Below, in pieces: positions 17,008-25,363 of a DNA stretch of 64,000 nucleotides; the stretch's first letter is position 1, and the number at the start of each line of letters is the position of its first letter. The notes under the pieces are model-generated. The model was not told the origin of the DNA, did not search any database, and saw only the letters and a program-made list of their open reading frames with translations. This stretch comes from Urbifossiella sp046350095 (GTDB taxonomy: Bacteria; Planctomycetota; Planctomycetia; Gemmatales; Gemmataceae), in NCBI GenBank assembly GCA_046350095.1, contig JAXMBA010000006.1, positions 124,001-188,000 on the forward strand, written 5' to 3'. The position numbers and the translations under genes were made by a program.

Positions 17008-17088
17008 GAGCGGGGTCGCGTCAGCGCCCCGTGCGTCCCCGCTGCTGGCAGCAGCGGGGACGCACGGGGCGCTGACGCGACCCCGCTC
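17008..17088. repeat. Perfect palindrome with 40-bp arms
   Basis: Left arm 17008-17047 and right arm 17049-17088 are exact inverted copies at all 40 positions, with a single central base (17048). The arms contain GCGGGGTCGCGTCAGC. It lies between two co-directional genes: 26 bp after the small gene, and 8 bp before a TACACT -10-like hexamer. It may therefore be both the terminator of one gene and the -35 region of the next. Confidence 0.95.
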
Positions 17089-17096
17089 CTCGATGG

Positions 17097-17102
17097 TACA
17101 CT
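17097..17102 (+). promoter_or_regulatory. Putative -10 hexamer before the ferritin-like gene
   Basis: TACACT, 30 nt before the ATG at 17127 and directly after the 40-bp palindrome. The right arm of the palindrome would occupy the -35 position (CTGACG at 19-bp spacing). Confidence 0.35.
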
Positions 17103-17126
17103 ACCCGTACCACGCGGAGCCGTCCC

Positions 17127-18557
17127 ATGTCGCAGCCCAAGCCGCTCGCCGGTTACACCTCGTACAAGAACCTCCCGCCGCTCGCCGGCCTGTGTTCGGT
17201 CGAGGACGCGGCGAAGCCGGGGCTGTCGGTCGAGGAGTGCGTCCGCCGGCTGAAGCGGTTCCACTACGCGTTCAAGCGCCTCCACCACCTCCTGACCGCC
17301 CGCATCACGGCGGAGCCGATCTACGAACTGAAGACGACGTTCGCGCACCACGCCCACCTGTGCGCCGAGCACGCCACCGCCCTGCGGACGCGCATCGGCG
17401 AGATGCGCGAGCCGCCGCTGGGCCTCGACGACGTGCCGCACCCGGCGCTGGAGGCGTTCTTCGACGAACTTCTGTGCGCACCGGAGGCGGGATGGCTGAT
17501 TGCCGGCTACCGCAGCGCCCTGATCGGACTCACGAACGTGTTGACGGAGTACGACGCAGACACGAATCCGTTGACCGATGCGCCGACTCGGCGTGTACTC
17601 CGCTTCGCGTCTCTCGAACTCGAAGACATGCTGAAATGGGCGACTGCTGCAATTCAAGCGATCGGCCCATCGATTTCCGATGAGCGTTCGCAGTGGCTCA
17701 ATTACCTGTCCGAGTTGCTGCGTTCGGCCGGCTGGCTTGACGGAACAATGCCGTCGTCCGACGCGGTGCCCGAACGCCGCTACTCCAAGACCCCCTACCA
17801 GTACGACCCCGTGCCGCGGCGCGACGCCCGGTTCACCGACCCGTGGAACCAGGGGGTGAACGCGGAGGCGTTCCTGTACGACGAGGCGAAGCCGGCCCGC
17901 GCCAAGGCGCTGATGATGCTCTACAAGCGGCTCCGCGAGATCGACGTGCCCGAGATGATGGCCAGCATCATCACCCAGACGCCCGGCAAGCCGTGGGGTT
18001 ACTACCGCGACATGTCCCGCCAGCTGTGGGACGAGGCCCGCCACGCCATGATGGGCGAGGTCGGGTTCGTCGCCCTCGGCGTCGACTGGACGCAGGCCCG
18101 CATCACCTTCAACTGGTCGTACCGGCTGAACACCGAGTGCAGCCCGATGGAGCGGCACGGCGTCCTGTACTTCATCGAGCAGGGGCTGATGCCGCGGACC
18201 GGCAAGCGCTACGAGTTCGAGGTGGCGCAAGAGAGCGGCCTGCCGCTGATGGCGACGATCCAGGACTTCGACTGGGCCGACGAGGTGCTCCACTCGCAGA
18301 TCGGCCGGCAGTGGTACGTGCCCGAGTTCGGCAGCCTGAAGGAGGCGCTCGACTACGGCGACAGGGCGTGGAGCGCCGTGCTGAGCAACTGGGCGACGGT
18401 GAAAGAGCAGGGCCTGACCGAGCACGCCAACTGGTGGCCGACGATTTACTCGCAGGCGTGCGCCGCAGAAGGCGTGGCGCCCGACCCCGACGTGCTGGCG
18501 TTCGCGACGACCTACGAGGGGACGCGGGCCGATTTACAACGGGTGGCCGGCGAGTAA
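17127..18557 (+). CDS. Putative ferritin-like (di-iron) protein
   Basis: 476 residues, no signal peptide. Helical regions with paired acidic and His residues suggest a ferritin-like fold: YELKTTFAHHAHLCAEHATA near residue 60, DEAKPARAKALMMLYKRLRE near 255, and the E303-A-R-H306 motif in LWDEARHAMMGE. Two Glu-xx-His sites on antiparallel helices would bind two irons, as in ferritin-like oxygenases and oxidases. The exact family was not recognised. GGAG lies 8 nt before the ATG. The stretch 17541-17760 has clearly lower GC and weaker codon bias than both ends of the gene, suggesting a replaced or inserted segment (about residues 140-210). Confidence 0.65.
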   Translation: MSQPKPLAGYTSYKNLPPLAGLCSVEDAAKPGLSVEECVRRLKRFHYAFKRLHHLLTARITAEPIYELKTTFAHHAHLCAEHATALRTRIGEMREPPLGLDDVPHPALEAFFDELLCAPEAGWLIAGYRSALIGLTNVLTEYDADTNPLTDAPTRRVLRFASLELEDMLKWATAAIQAIGPSISDERSQWLNYLSELLRSAGWLDGTMPSSDAVPERRYSKTPYQYDPVPRRDARFTDPWNQGVNAEAFLYDEAKPARAKALMMLYKRLREIDVPEMMASIITQTPGKPWGYYRDMSRQLWDEARHAMMGEVGFVALGVDWTQARITFNWSYRLNTECSPMERHGVLYFIEQGLMPRTGKRYEFEVAQESGLPLMATIQDFDWADEVLHSQIGRQWYVPEFGSLKEALDYGDRAWSAVLSNWATVKEQGLTEHANWWPTIYSQACAAEGVAPDPDVLAFATTYEGTRADLQRVAGE

Positions 18558-18623
18558 CTGACGTTGCCGCTTGCGGCATCGCGTCGCCCAGCGCGAAGCC
18601 GCAAGCGGCAACATCAGTTACTC
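18552..18623. repeat. REP-like inverted repeat, family A, copy 1
   Basis: Arms 18552-18577 and 18598-18623 match 25 of 26 when inverted; an inner TCGCG/CGCGA stem follows. The right half (CGCGAAGCCGCAAGCGGCAA) recurs almost exactly at 53728-53747. It sits between convergent genes, and its arms include both stop codons (TAA at 18555-18557; minus-strand TAA at 18618-18620). Confidence 0.93.
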
Positions 18624-19460
18624 CTCCCCGTTCTTCGCCTCCGCGAAGTCGAGGTAAATCCGCGCGTTCGCGTTCTTGCCGAGTTCCTTCAGCGCGGTCA
18701 GCTCCTCCAGCCGCAGCAGCGCCGGGTGGGTGGTGAACGCGGCCGCACCCTTGCTCCGCTCCTCCAGCGCCTCCCGCTCCGCCTCCACCCGCACGCGCAC
18801 GGCCGCGGCGTCCGCTTCGGCCCGCGTCCGCACCGCCTCGGCGTCGGCCGTCGCCTGGATGCGGCCGGCGTCGGCCTTCGTCTGCGCGTCGATCCGCTGC
18901 ACCTCGGCGCGGGTGCGGGCCTCCACCAGCTGCGCCTCGCTGGTCCGCTCGGCGGCGAGCACCTTGTTCATGATGTCCTGGAGGTTCCCGGGGAACACCA
19001 GGTCCTTCACGTCGGCCCGGCCGATGGCCACGCCGTACCCGGCCGCGGCGCCCTGCACCTCGCGGAGGATGTCGTCGCTGAGCCGGGTGCGGTTCGTGAG
19101 GATGTCCTCGAGGGTCATCGCGGCGAGGCTGCGGCGGGCGGCCAGCTGCACGTCGGTGTACAGCCGGTCCTCGTAACTCGCCACGGCCTGAACCGCCGCC
19201 TTCGGGTCCACGACGGCGAACTGCACCAGGATGCTGACGCGGATCGCCACCTTGTCGGCGGTGAGGATCTCCTGCCCCTTGATGGTGAGGTCGCGGTTGC
19301 GGAGATCCACGACGGTCACGTCCACCTTGGGGGTGCGGCGGAACAGCCGGCGCCGCGGCAGCTCGTGCCGGCCCGGCCCGAGCACCTCGGCGAGGACGCC
19401 GTCGACGTACTTCAGCCCGCGGTGGGTGTCGCGGATGATGATCTCGTTGGTCGCGGTCAT
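18618..19460 (-). CDS. SPFH/Band 7 family protein (slipin-like)
   Basis: 280 residues. The SPFH domain covers about residues 1-190 (KVDVTVVDLRNRDLTIKGQE; a VSILVQFAVVDPKAAVQAV stretch). A long Ala/Glu/Arg coiled coil follows, with repeated AEA and ADA units (about 190-250), and then a short tail. An N-terminal membrane anchor, usual in stomatins and slipins, is absent, so it may associate with membranes peripherally. Family members scaffold membrane microdomains and proteases. The stop codon lies inside the family A repeat. It is divergent from the next gene across 235 bp. Confidence 0.85.
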   Translation of the reverse strand: MTATNEIIIRDTHRGLKYVDGVLAEVLGPGRHELPRRRLFRRTPKVDVTVVDLRNRDLTIKGQEILTADKVAIRVSILVQFAVVDPKAAVQAVASYEDRLYTDVQLAARRSLAAMTLEDILTNRTRLSDDILREVQGAAAGYGVAIGRADVKDLVFPGNLQDIMNKVLAAERTSEAQLVEARTRAEVQRIDAQTKADAGRIQATADAEAVRTRAEADAAAVRVRVEAEREALEERSKGAAAFTTHPALLRLEELTALKELGKNANARIYLDFAEAKNGEE

Positions 19461-19695
19461 GGTCGTGCCCTCCCTGGTGGGCCGGTGGAGTGTGTTGGGG
19501 GCGGCCGCGAAGGCTGACCGATTCGAAGGATCGGCGGCTTCGATTTGTGAAATCGACCCGGGTGCCGTTCAACGTCCCGGAGTACACATTGGCCGCGGTG
19601 CTTCAGACCGCCTGCGACCGCCCTGGCGGACAGGAGCCGGGAATATGCCGCCGGGTTCGCGCGTCGTGAAGGTGGGAACGAAACGGGGGCGACCC

Positions 19696-20262
19696 ATGAG
19701 CCGGCTGATCGCCGCGGCGGCGGTGCTGTTGCTGGGCACCACGGCCCTCGCGGACATGGGGATGCCGGGCGACCGCCACGTTCCGGTGCGGATCACGCTG
19801 AATCTCGACACGCCGCCGCCCGGCGTCTTTCTGTTCATTCAGGACAACCGGCCGCTCCGCCGGATGGCGGCGACCTCGAACATTGTCATCGAATCGACTC
19901 CGGAGAGGGGTGGGGCAGGTTTCACGATCTACGCAGTGCCCGAGGGGGTCGTCGCGAGTTGGCCCGACGGCACGATGCCGCACCGCGACTGGTTCGGGCG
20001 GCACGACAACCCGGACTGCAAGACCGTCGGCGCTGGCGGGGCGAAGGGGCGGGTGGCGTTCAACGACAGCCGCTCGGCGATCGAGCAAGCATACCGCCTG
20101 ATACGAACCGGTGACGAGATGCGGCTGATGAAGACCTTCGAGAACGAGTCGAACCCGGTGTACAGCAACGTCGTCGGGTACGGCACCTGCTGCGGCATCC
20201 CGGTCGGCATCGCCGCGCTCGGCTTGTGGCTTGTTGGGAAGCTGTTCCGTCGAGGCAAGTAA
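19696..20262 (+). CDS. Secreted/membrane hypothetical protein with C-terminal anchor
   Basis: 188 residues. A signal peptide (MSRLIAAAAVLLLGTTALA) opens the protein, and a hydrophobic helix (GIPVGIAALGLWLVGKLF) ends it, followed by RRGK. The mature part would face the periplasm. The family was not recognised. A GGGGG ribosome site lies 8 nt before ATG 19696; an in-frame upstream ATG at about 19645 would only lengthen the signal. The 235-bp divergent region upstream shows short dyads (CCGAT...ATCGG) but no convincing promoter. It converges on thrC with a 12-bp gap. Confidence 0.72.
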   Translation: MSRLIAAAAVLLLGTTALADMGMPGDRHVPVRITLNLDTPPPGVFLFIQDNRPLRRMAATSNIVIESTPERGGAGFTIYAVPEGVVASWPDGTMPHRDWFGRHDNPDCKTVGAGGAKGRVAFNDSRSAIEQAYRLIRTGDEMRLMKTFENESNPVYSNVVGYGTCCGIPVGIAALGLWLVGKLFRRGK

Positions 20263-20274
20263 GCGCGGCGTACG

Positions 20275-21495
20275 TCACCCGCCGAGTGCCGCCCAGTCGA
20301 TGCGGTCCTTGTCGAGGCTCGGCAGCTCGGCCGGCAGCGCCTCCAGATACTTGGGCGCCGCCCCCGTGTTGAACACCACCACCGACTCGTCGCGGCCGAC
20401 CTTCCCTTCCTTCACCAGCCGTTCAAGCACGTCGAAGCACACCGCCGTCTCCGGGCACACGCTGATCCCCTCGGCCGCGCTCGCCCGCCGCATCCACGGG
20501 CCGATCGCGTCCTCGCGGCCGGTCACGGCCACGCCGCCGCTGGCGCGGATGGCGTCCAGGATCATGAAGTCGCCGACCGCGACCGGCACCCGCAGCCCGC
20601 TGGCGACCGTCTTCGCGTTCGGGAACAGCTCCGCGAAGCGCTCGCCCTTGACGAACGCGGTGACGATCGGGGCGCACCCCTCGGCCTGCACCGACACGAA
20701 CCGCGGTAGCTTCGTGTCCTTCGCGATCCAGCCTAGCTCCAGCAACTCCTGGAACGCCTTCCACATGCCGACGAGTCCGGTGCCGCCGCCGGTCGGGTAG
20801 AGGATCACGTCCGGGAGCGTCCAGCCGAGTTGCTCGGCCAGCTCCAGGCCCATCGTCTTCTTCCCCTCGATGCGGTACGGCTCCTTCAGCGTGGACAGGT
20901 CGAACCAGCCCATCCGCTCGGCGCCGTCCTTGACGATCTTGCCGCAGTCGTTGATGAGGCCGTTGACGCGGAACGCCTTCGCCCCGTACAGGTGGGCCTC
21001 GAACTGGTTCACGACCGGCGTGTCGGCGGGCATGAAGATGAAGCACTCTAAGCCGGCCCGTGCCGCGTAGGCGGCCGCGGCGCCGCCGGCGTTGCCGGCG
21101 GTCGGCAGCGCCACGCGCGTCACGCCGAGCCACTTGGCCATGCTGACGCACGCCGTCTGCCCGCGGCTCTTGAAGCTGCCGGTGGGGAGCTGGCTCTCGT
21201 CCTTGACGAGCAGCCGCGACAGGCCGAGTTCCTTGCCGAGCCGCGGGCAGGGCAGCAGCGGCGTCATTCCTTCGCCGAGGGTGACCGGTTCCACGTCGAG
21301 CGGTAGCGGCAGGAGTTCGCGGTAGCGCCACAGTGACGGCGGCCGCCTGGCGATGTCCGCGGGCGTGACGGCTTCCCGGATCCGATCCAGGTGGTAGCGG
21401 ACCCAGATGGGCCGACCGTTGTGGAGGTTGGCGAGCTTGCCGAACGGCAGGACGGTGCCGTCGATGGCGGCTTCGAGGTGGCTGACGTAGTGCAT
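20275..21495 (-). CDS. thrC: Threonine synthase
   Basis: 406 residues of the fold-type II PLP family with the Lys of the Schiff base in TGSFKSRGQ. Other family marks are the phosphate-binding TAGNAGGAAAAYAA loop and YPTGGGTGLVGMWKAF near the active site. It converts O-phosphohomoserine to threonine. Sequence style (GEGMTPLLPCPRLGKELG) matches the short bacterial/archaeal type. No other thr gene is adjacent. It is followed on the opposite side by the convergent 188-residue membrane protein, and waaA lies 30 bp upstream on the same strand. Confidence 0.9.
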   Translation of the reverse strand: MHYVSHLEAAIDGTVLPFGKLANLHNGRPIWVRYHLDRIREAVTPADIARRPPSLWRYRELLPLPLDVEPVTLGEGMTPLLPCPRLGKELGLSRLLVKDESQLPTGSFKSRGQTACVSMAKWLGVTRVALPTAGNAGGAAAAYAARAGLECFIFMPADTPVVNQFEAHLYGAKAFRVNGLINDCGKIVKDGAERMGWFDLSTLKEPYRIEGKKTMGLELAEQLGWTLPDVILYPTGGGTGLVGMWKAFQELLELGWIAKDTKLPRFVSVQAEGCAPIVTAFVKGERFAELFPNAKTVASGLRVPVAVGDFMILDAIRASGGVAVTGREDAIGPWMRRASAAEGISVCPETAVCFDVLERLVKEGKVGRDESVVVFNTGAAPKYLEALPAELPSLDKDRIDWAALGG

Positions 21496-21525
21496 GTCGT
21501 CAGGCTACCGGGCTACCCGGCGCGG

Positions 21526-22833
21526 TCAAGCGACGCGGCGAAGGGCCGCGGCCGGAAGCACGGCGTCGATCGCGTCCAGCGTGCGGGCCGTGGCGCCTTG
21601 CTGGCGAAGAACCTGCTCGCGGGCCGCGCTTCCCATGCGCGTACGCAGCGTGTCGTCGGCGAGCAGTGCCGCCAGCGCAGGCTCCAACCCCGCCGGGTCG
21701 GCGATCATCGTCGCGGCGCCCACCTCCACCAGGCGGCGGGCGGCGTCCTTGAAGTTCCACACGTGCGGGCCGAACACGCAGGGCACCCCGTACCCGGCCG
21801 GCTCGATCATGCTCTGCCCGCCGCGGCGGCCGTCCAGCGTGCCGCCCACGTAGCCCACGTCGGCCAGTCCCCACGCCGCGCCGAGTTCACCCACCGAGTC
21901 CAGCAGCACCACGGCCGGCAGACCCGCGAGAGGCTCGGTGACGCGACTGCGGCGTACGAACGGCAGGCCGCTCGCCTCCACCAGCCGGGCCACCTCCTCG
22001 AAGCGGTCCGGGTGACGCGGCACGAGTAGCAGTCGCACCCGCGGGAACCGTGCCCGCAGCGCCGCGAACGCGGCGAGGATCAGCGCCTCTTCCGGAGCGT
22101 GCGTACTGCCCGCCAGCAGCACCAGTTCGTCGGCGACACCCAGCAACCGGGACAGGGCGCGCGTCGCCGGCGTGTCGCGGTCCTTCAACGCGCCGTCGTA
22201 CTTGATCGACCCGGTGACGGTCAGCTTGCCCGCGCCCACGCCGAGGGCGCGGAGGCGGTCGGCGTACTCGGCTTCTTGCACGGCGAACCGCGTGACGTGT
22301 GCGAACAGCCGCCGCCGCGCGAGACCGGCGACGCGGCTCAACCGGCGGGCGCTGCGTGGGCTCAGCCGTGCGTTCGCCACCACCACCGGGACGCCGCGGC
22401 GGCTCGCCTCCGCGAGCGCGTTCGGCCACATCTCGCTCTCGGCGAGGACCAGCACGGCCGGGGTCACGGCGTCGAACGCGGCCGCTCCCGACCACGTGAA
22501 GTCGAGCGGCCACGGGATCACCGGCAGGTCGGCGAAGCGGCGGCGAGCCTCGGCGAGGCCGGTGTCGGTGGTGGACGACACGACGGCAAGCCACTCGGGG
22601 TGGCGGGCGCGGAACGCCGGCACGAGCGTGCAGAGGAGGTTGACCTCGCCGACGCTCACGGCGTGGAACCACGCCACCAGCCGGCCGCCGGGGTTGGGCA
22701 CCGCGGCGGGGCCGGTTAGCTTGGCGAGCAGGTCGCGGCGGTAGCGGCCGGTGCGCACGCACCGCCACACCAGCCACGGCGACAGCACCGCCAGCGCCGC
22801 CAGGTACAGCACGTTCAGAAGCATCGGCCGCAA
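21526..22833 (-). CDS. waaA: 3-deoxy-D-manno-octulosonic acid (Kdo) transferase
   Basis: 435 residues: an N-terminal membrane anchor (MLLNVLYLAALAVLSPWLVW), then a GT-B glycosyltransferase. Diagnostic segments are WFHAVSVGEVNLL, ESEMWPNALAEASRRGVPV, LLAGSTHAPEE, LLLVPRHPDRFEEV and NFKDAARRLVEVGAA. It adds Kdo to lipid A precursor at the inner membrane, so this organism should make an LPS-type outer membrane. Upstream on the same strand, after 149 bp, is the degenerate receiver gene. Confidence 0.93.
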   Translation of the reverse strand: MRPMLLNVLYLAALAVLSPWLVWRCVRTGRYRRDLLAKLTGPAAVPNPGGRLVAWFHAVSVGEVNLLCTLVPAFRARHPEWLAVVSSTTDTGLAEARRRFADLPVIPWPLDFTWSGAAAFDAVTPAVLVLAESEMWPNALAEASRRGVPVVVANARLSPRSARRLSRVAGLARRRLFAHVTRFAVQEAEYADRLRALGVGAGKLTVTGSIKYDGALKDRDTPATRALSRLLGVADELVLLAGSTHAPEEALILAAFAALRARFPRVRLLLVPRHPDRFEEVARLVEASGLPFVRRSRVTEPLAGLPAVVLLDSVGELGAAWGLADVGYVGGTLDGRRGGQSMIEPAGYGVPCVFGPHVWNFKDAARRLVEVGAATMIADPAGLEPALAALLADDTLRTRMGSAAREQVLRQQGATARTLDAIDAVLPAAALRRVA

Positions 22834-22982
22834 CCCTAACCCGGCACGGCGGTCGCGGTCCAGAGCGGTTCCGTGGCGATACTCAAAAGTCGGATCGAGG
22901 CCATTGTGTGCACGGTTCCCCCCCGGGGGGTCGTGGTACGCATTGAGTCAATGACACAAAAGAGCGTCCCGGTGAATCGCCC

Positions 22983-23420
22983 CTACTCGTCGTCCTCGTC
23001 GGCCAGGTCGATGACTTCCTCCCTGGCGGCGGCCGGGCCGAGCGGCGTGCCCGGCATCAGGCCGCCGGCCAGGTCCTCCAGCACCGTCTTGGTCAGCGGC
23101 GGAAACAGGACGTACCGGGCACCCAGGTCCATCAGCACGGCCGTCCACGCGGCCCGGTCGGGTTCGCTCAGCTTCTCGTCGCTCACCGCCACGACCGCCG
23201 CGTCCGGCGCCGCCCGGTGCAACTCCGCCACCAGCGCCACCGCGGCCGGGTCGGCGGGCGAGAACGTCAGGAACGCGACGGTCGCCCGGCGGTCGCGGGC
23301 CAACTCGCGGGCGGCGGTCAACGACTTGGCCCGGCGCACGAGCCAGCCGTTCTCGGCGGCCGCGTCCGCGAGGTGGCGGGCGATCTCGGGGTCGAGGGTG
23401 ACCAGTTGCGGGCGACGCAT
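22983..23420 (-). CDS. Degenerate response-regulator receiver protein
   Basis: 145 residues from ATG 23420. The alternating strand/helix pattern matches a receiver domain, ending in an acidic tail (REEVIDLADEDDE). The usual phospho-acceptor Asp is missing: that strand reads TVAFLTFSPADP. The conserved Lys near the end is replaced (ARYVLFPPLTKTVLEDL). It is therefore a pseudo-receiver, probably signalling without phosphotransfer. It lies directly downstream of the FHA-GAF histidine kinase on the same strand, with a repeat between them. An upstream ATG at 23450 would be encoded by repeat sequence and is disfavoured. Confidence 0.7.
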   Translation of the reverse strand: MRRPQLVTLDPEIARHLADAAAENGWLVRRAKSLTAARELARDRRATVAFLTFSPADPAAVALVAELHRAAPDAAVVAVSDEKLSEPDRAAWTAVLMDLGARYVLFPPLTKTVLEDLAGGLMPGTPLGPAAAREEVIDLADEDDE

Positions 23421-23426
23421 CTCGCC

Positions 23427-23506
23427 AATGACGCATGACGCATGACGCACGACGAGCGAAGGCGGCGGTGGCTTCGTCCGTCATTCGTCATGCGTCATTC
23501 GTCATT
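23427..23506. repeat. Inverted repeat of tandem ATGACGC/GTCATTC words
   Basis: Arms 23427-23454 and 23479-23506 match 25 of 28 when inverted. Each arm consists of three to four 7-base units. The right arm covers the last codons and stop (23495) of the histidine kinase gene, so the repeat encodes the kinase end ENDE. It separates kinase and pseudo-receiver genes. Confidence 0.85.
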
Positions 23507-25240
23507 CTCCATCGGGGGTCTCACGGGCGGGTGGTGCGACGTGCCCGACAGGTCGCCGTAGGCGCCCTTCATCGGGATGCGGCAGGTGAACTTGCTCCCC
23601 TTTTCGGGTACGCTCTGCACCACAATGTCGCCGCCGTGCTCGCGGAGAATCTTCCGGCTCACCGGCAGGCCCAGCCCGGTGCCGCGGCTCCCCTTCGTGC
23701 TCACGAACGGCTTGAAGATCGCGTCCGCCTGGTCGGCCGGGATGCCGGGGCCGTTGTCCATCACGATCACCTTCGCCCACGCCCCGTCCGGGTCCAGCAG
23801 TGCCTGCACGCTCACCTTGCCGTTCTCCCGGTCCTCCAGCGCGTCGATCGCGTTGCCGACCAGGTTCAGCACGGCGCGGTGAAGGCCGTCCGGGTCGCAC
23901 GGCACGCCGGCCACGTTCGCCCCGGGCCGCCAGTCCAGCACCACGCCGCGCTCGGCGGCGCGACCGCGGACCAGCTCCAGCACGTCCTCGCACAGCCTGT
24001 TCAGGTCCGTCGGCTCGATCGACGGCTCGCGCTCCTTCGAGTAGCTCAGCATGTCGAGGATCAGGGCGTCGATGCGGCCCTGGTTTTTCTCGACGAGCCG
24101 CCAGCCTTTCGTCAGAAGTTCCTTGTCGCCGTCGCCGAGCGCGGCGCGGACCATGTCGGAGCCGAACCGCACCCCCTGCATGATGTTCTTGATGTGGTGA
24201 CTGAGCGCCGCGATGGTCTGCCCCACGGCCGCGAGCCGTTCCGCGCCGACGAGCGCCTGGTGGTAGCGACTCTCCTCGACCGCGATGGCCGCCTGGTGGG
24301 CCACGGCGCTGGCCAGGTGCAAGTGATCCTCGGTGAACGTGCCGAGGCCCGTGCCGCCGGCGACGACGCTCTTGAGGTTCGACTGCGTGTCCAAAAACAT
24401 GACGCCGAGCGTCTCGCGGCGGCCCTTCAGCGGCACGCAGATGACCTCGCGCAGGTGGTGCTTGTGGATGCTCGCCCCGGCGCGGAAGCGGGCGTCGGTC
24501 GCCGCGTCGGTGACGAGGATGCCCTGGTGCTCCCTCAGCACGTACTCGACGATCGTGCGGCTGACGGCGAGTTCGTCCTGGCGGTTGAGGCCGTCCTTGT
24601 AGCGGGCCGCCTTCGGCACCAGCTGCCCGGCCTCGTCGCGGAGCATGAAGCAGCCGTGGTCGGCGTCGGCCGTGCGGAGGGCCAGTTCCATCACCCGCAC
24701 CAGCAGTTCGTCCACGTCGAGGATGTGGCTGACGGCCTCGGCGGTCTCGTACAGCGCGGCGAGGCCGGCGAGGCGGGCCTTGATCCAGTCGGACCCGGCG
24801 GCCGACGGGCGGGAGAGGATCTGACTGCCGGCGTCGGCGCCCACGCTCCGGACGATGGCCGAGAGCACGTCCGAGCCGGGGTCGCGGTTCAGCAGCCGGA
24901 CGCGCTCGGTGAGCTCGTCGCGGGCCGGGGCGGCGTCGGCGGCGGTGGTGTAGAGGAGCTGCGTCTGGCCGACGCCGATGCGGTCGCCGGTGCGGAGCGG
25001 AGAGGCCGTGACCGGCTGGCCGTTGAGGAGGGTGCCGTTGCCGCTGCCGAGGTCGAATAGCTGGTAGCCGCCGTCCGGCAGCGACTTCAGCTCGAAGTGC
25101 TTGCGGGACACCTGGGTGTCGTGCAGGGAGACGGGGTTGGTCGAGTGCCGGCCGACGACCACGGCGGGGCCGGCCAGGTCGAACTGCTTCCCCTCGTCCA
25201 CCCCGCGGAGGACGATCAGCCGGGGCACGGCGGGCTCCAC
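23495..25240 (-). CDS. FHA-GAF sensor histidine kinase
   Basis: About 581 residues from a GTG at 25240, placed just before the FHA domain (VPRLIVLRGVDEGKQFDLAG; VVGRHSTNPVSLHDTQVSRKH). A GAF domain follows (about 165-325), then the HisKA box with phospho-His in ALSHHIKNIMQG. The ATPase domain comes last, with N box NLVGNAIDAL, G1 DNGPGIP and G2 GTGLGLPVSRKI. No membrane helix is seen, so it is cytosolic. FHA binds phospho-Thr, which links this kinase to Ser/Thr kinase signalling. The next gene is a receiver lacking its Asp. Start uncertain: the frame is open for 35 codons upstream. Confidence 0.88.
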   Translation of the reverse strand: MEPAVPRLIVLRGVDEGKQFDLAGPAVVVGRHSTNPVSLHDTQVSRKHFELKSLPDGGYQLFDLGSGNGTLLNGQPVTASPLRTGDRIGVGQTQLLYTTAADAAPARDELTERVRLLNRDPGSDVLSAIVRSVGADAGSQILSRPSAAGSDWIKARLAGLAALYETAEAVSHILDVDELLVRVMELALRTADADHGCFMLRDEAGQLVPKAARYKDGLNRQDELAVSRTIVEYVLREHQGILVTDAATDARFRAGASIHKHHLREVICVPLKGRRETLGVMFLDTQSNLKSVVAGGTGLGTFTEDHLHLASAVAHQAAIAVEESRYHQALVGAERLAAVGQTIAALSHHIKNIMQGVRFGSDMVRAALGDGDKELLTKGWRLVEKNQGRIDALILDMLSYSKEREPSIEPTDLNRLCEDVLELVRGRAAERGVVLDWRPGANVAGVPCDPDGLHRAVLNLVGNAIDALEDRENGKVSVQALLDPDGAWAKVIVMDNGPGIPADQADAIFKPFVSTKGSRGTGLGLPVSRKILREHGGDIVVQSVPEKGSKFTCRIPMKGAYGDLSGTSHHPPVRPPMENDE

Positions 25241-25331
25241 GGTCGGGCGACCCCGATACGGTAACCTCTCGCCACGCCCGGGGCAACCGCCTGCCGCCGG
25301 CTTCCGGTTGACCGCCCGCCCCCACCGCCGG

Positions 25332-25337
25332 TACACT
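25332..25337 (+). promoter_or_regulatory. Putative -10 hexamer before ACT-domain gene
   Basis: TACACT in the context CCGGTACACTCGGG, 32 nt before the ATG at 25364; no clear -35. Confidence 0.35.
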
Positions 25338-25363
25338 CGGGACAACGCATCTGAGGGCGGGGC

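Noticed and set aside
22919..22930. CCCCCCGGGGGG run as a regulatory palindrome
   Set aside because: It is a simple homopolymer junction in the 149-bp gap upstream of waaA, with no second feature to support a function.
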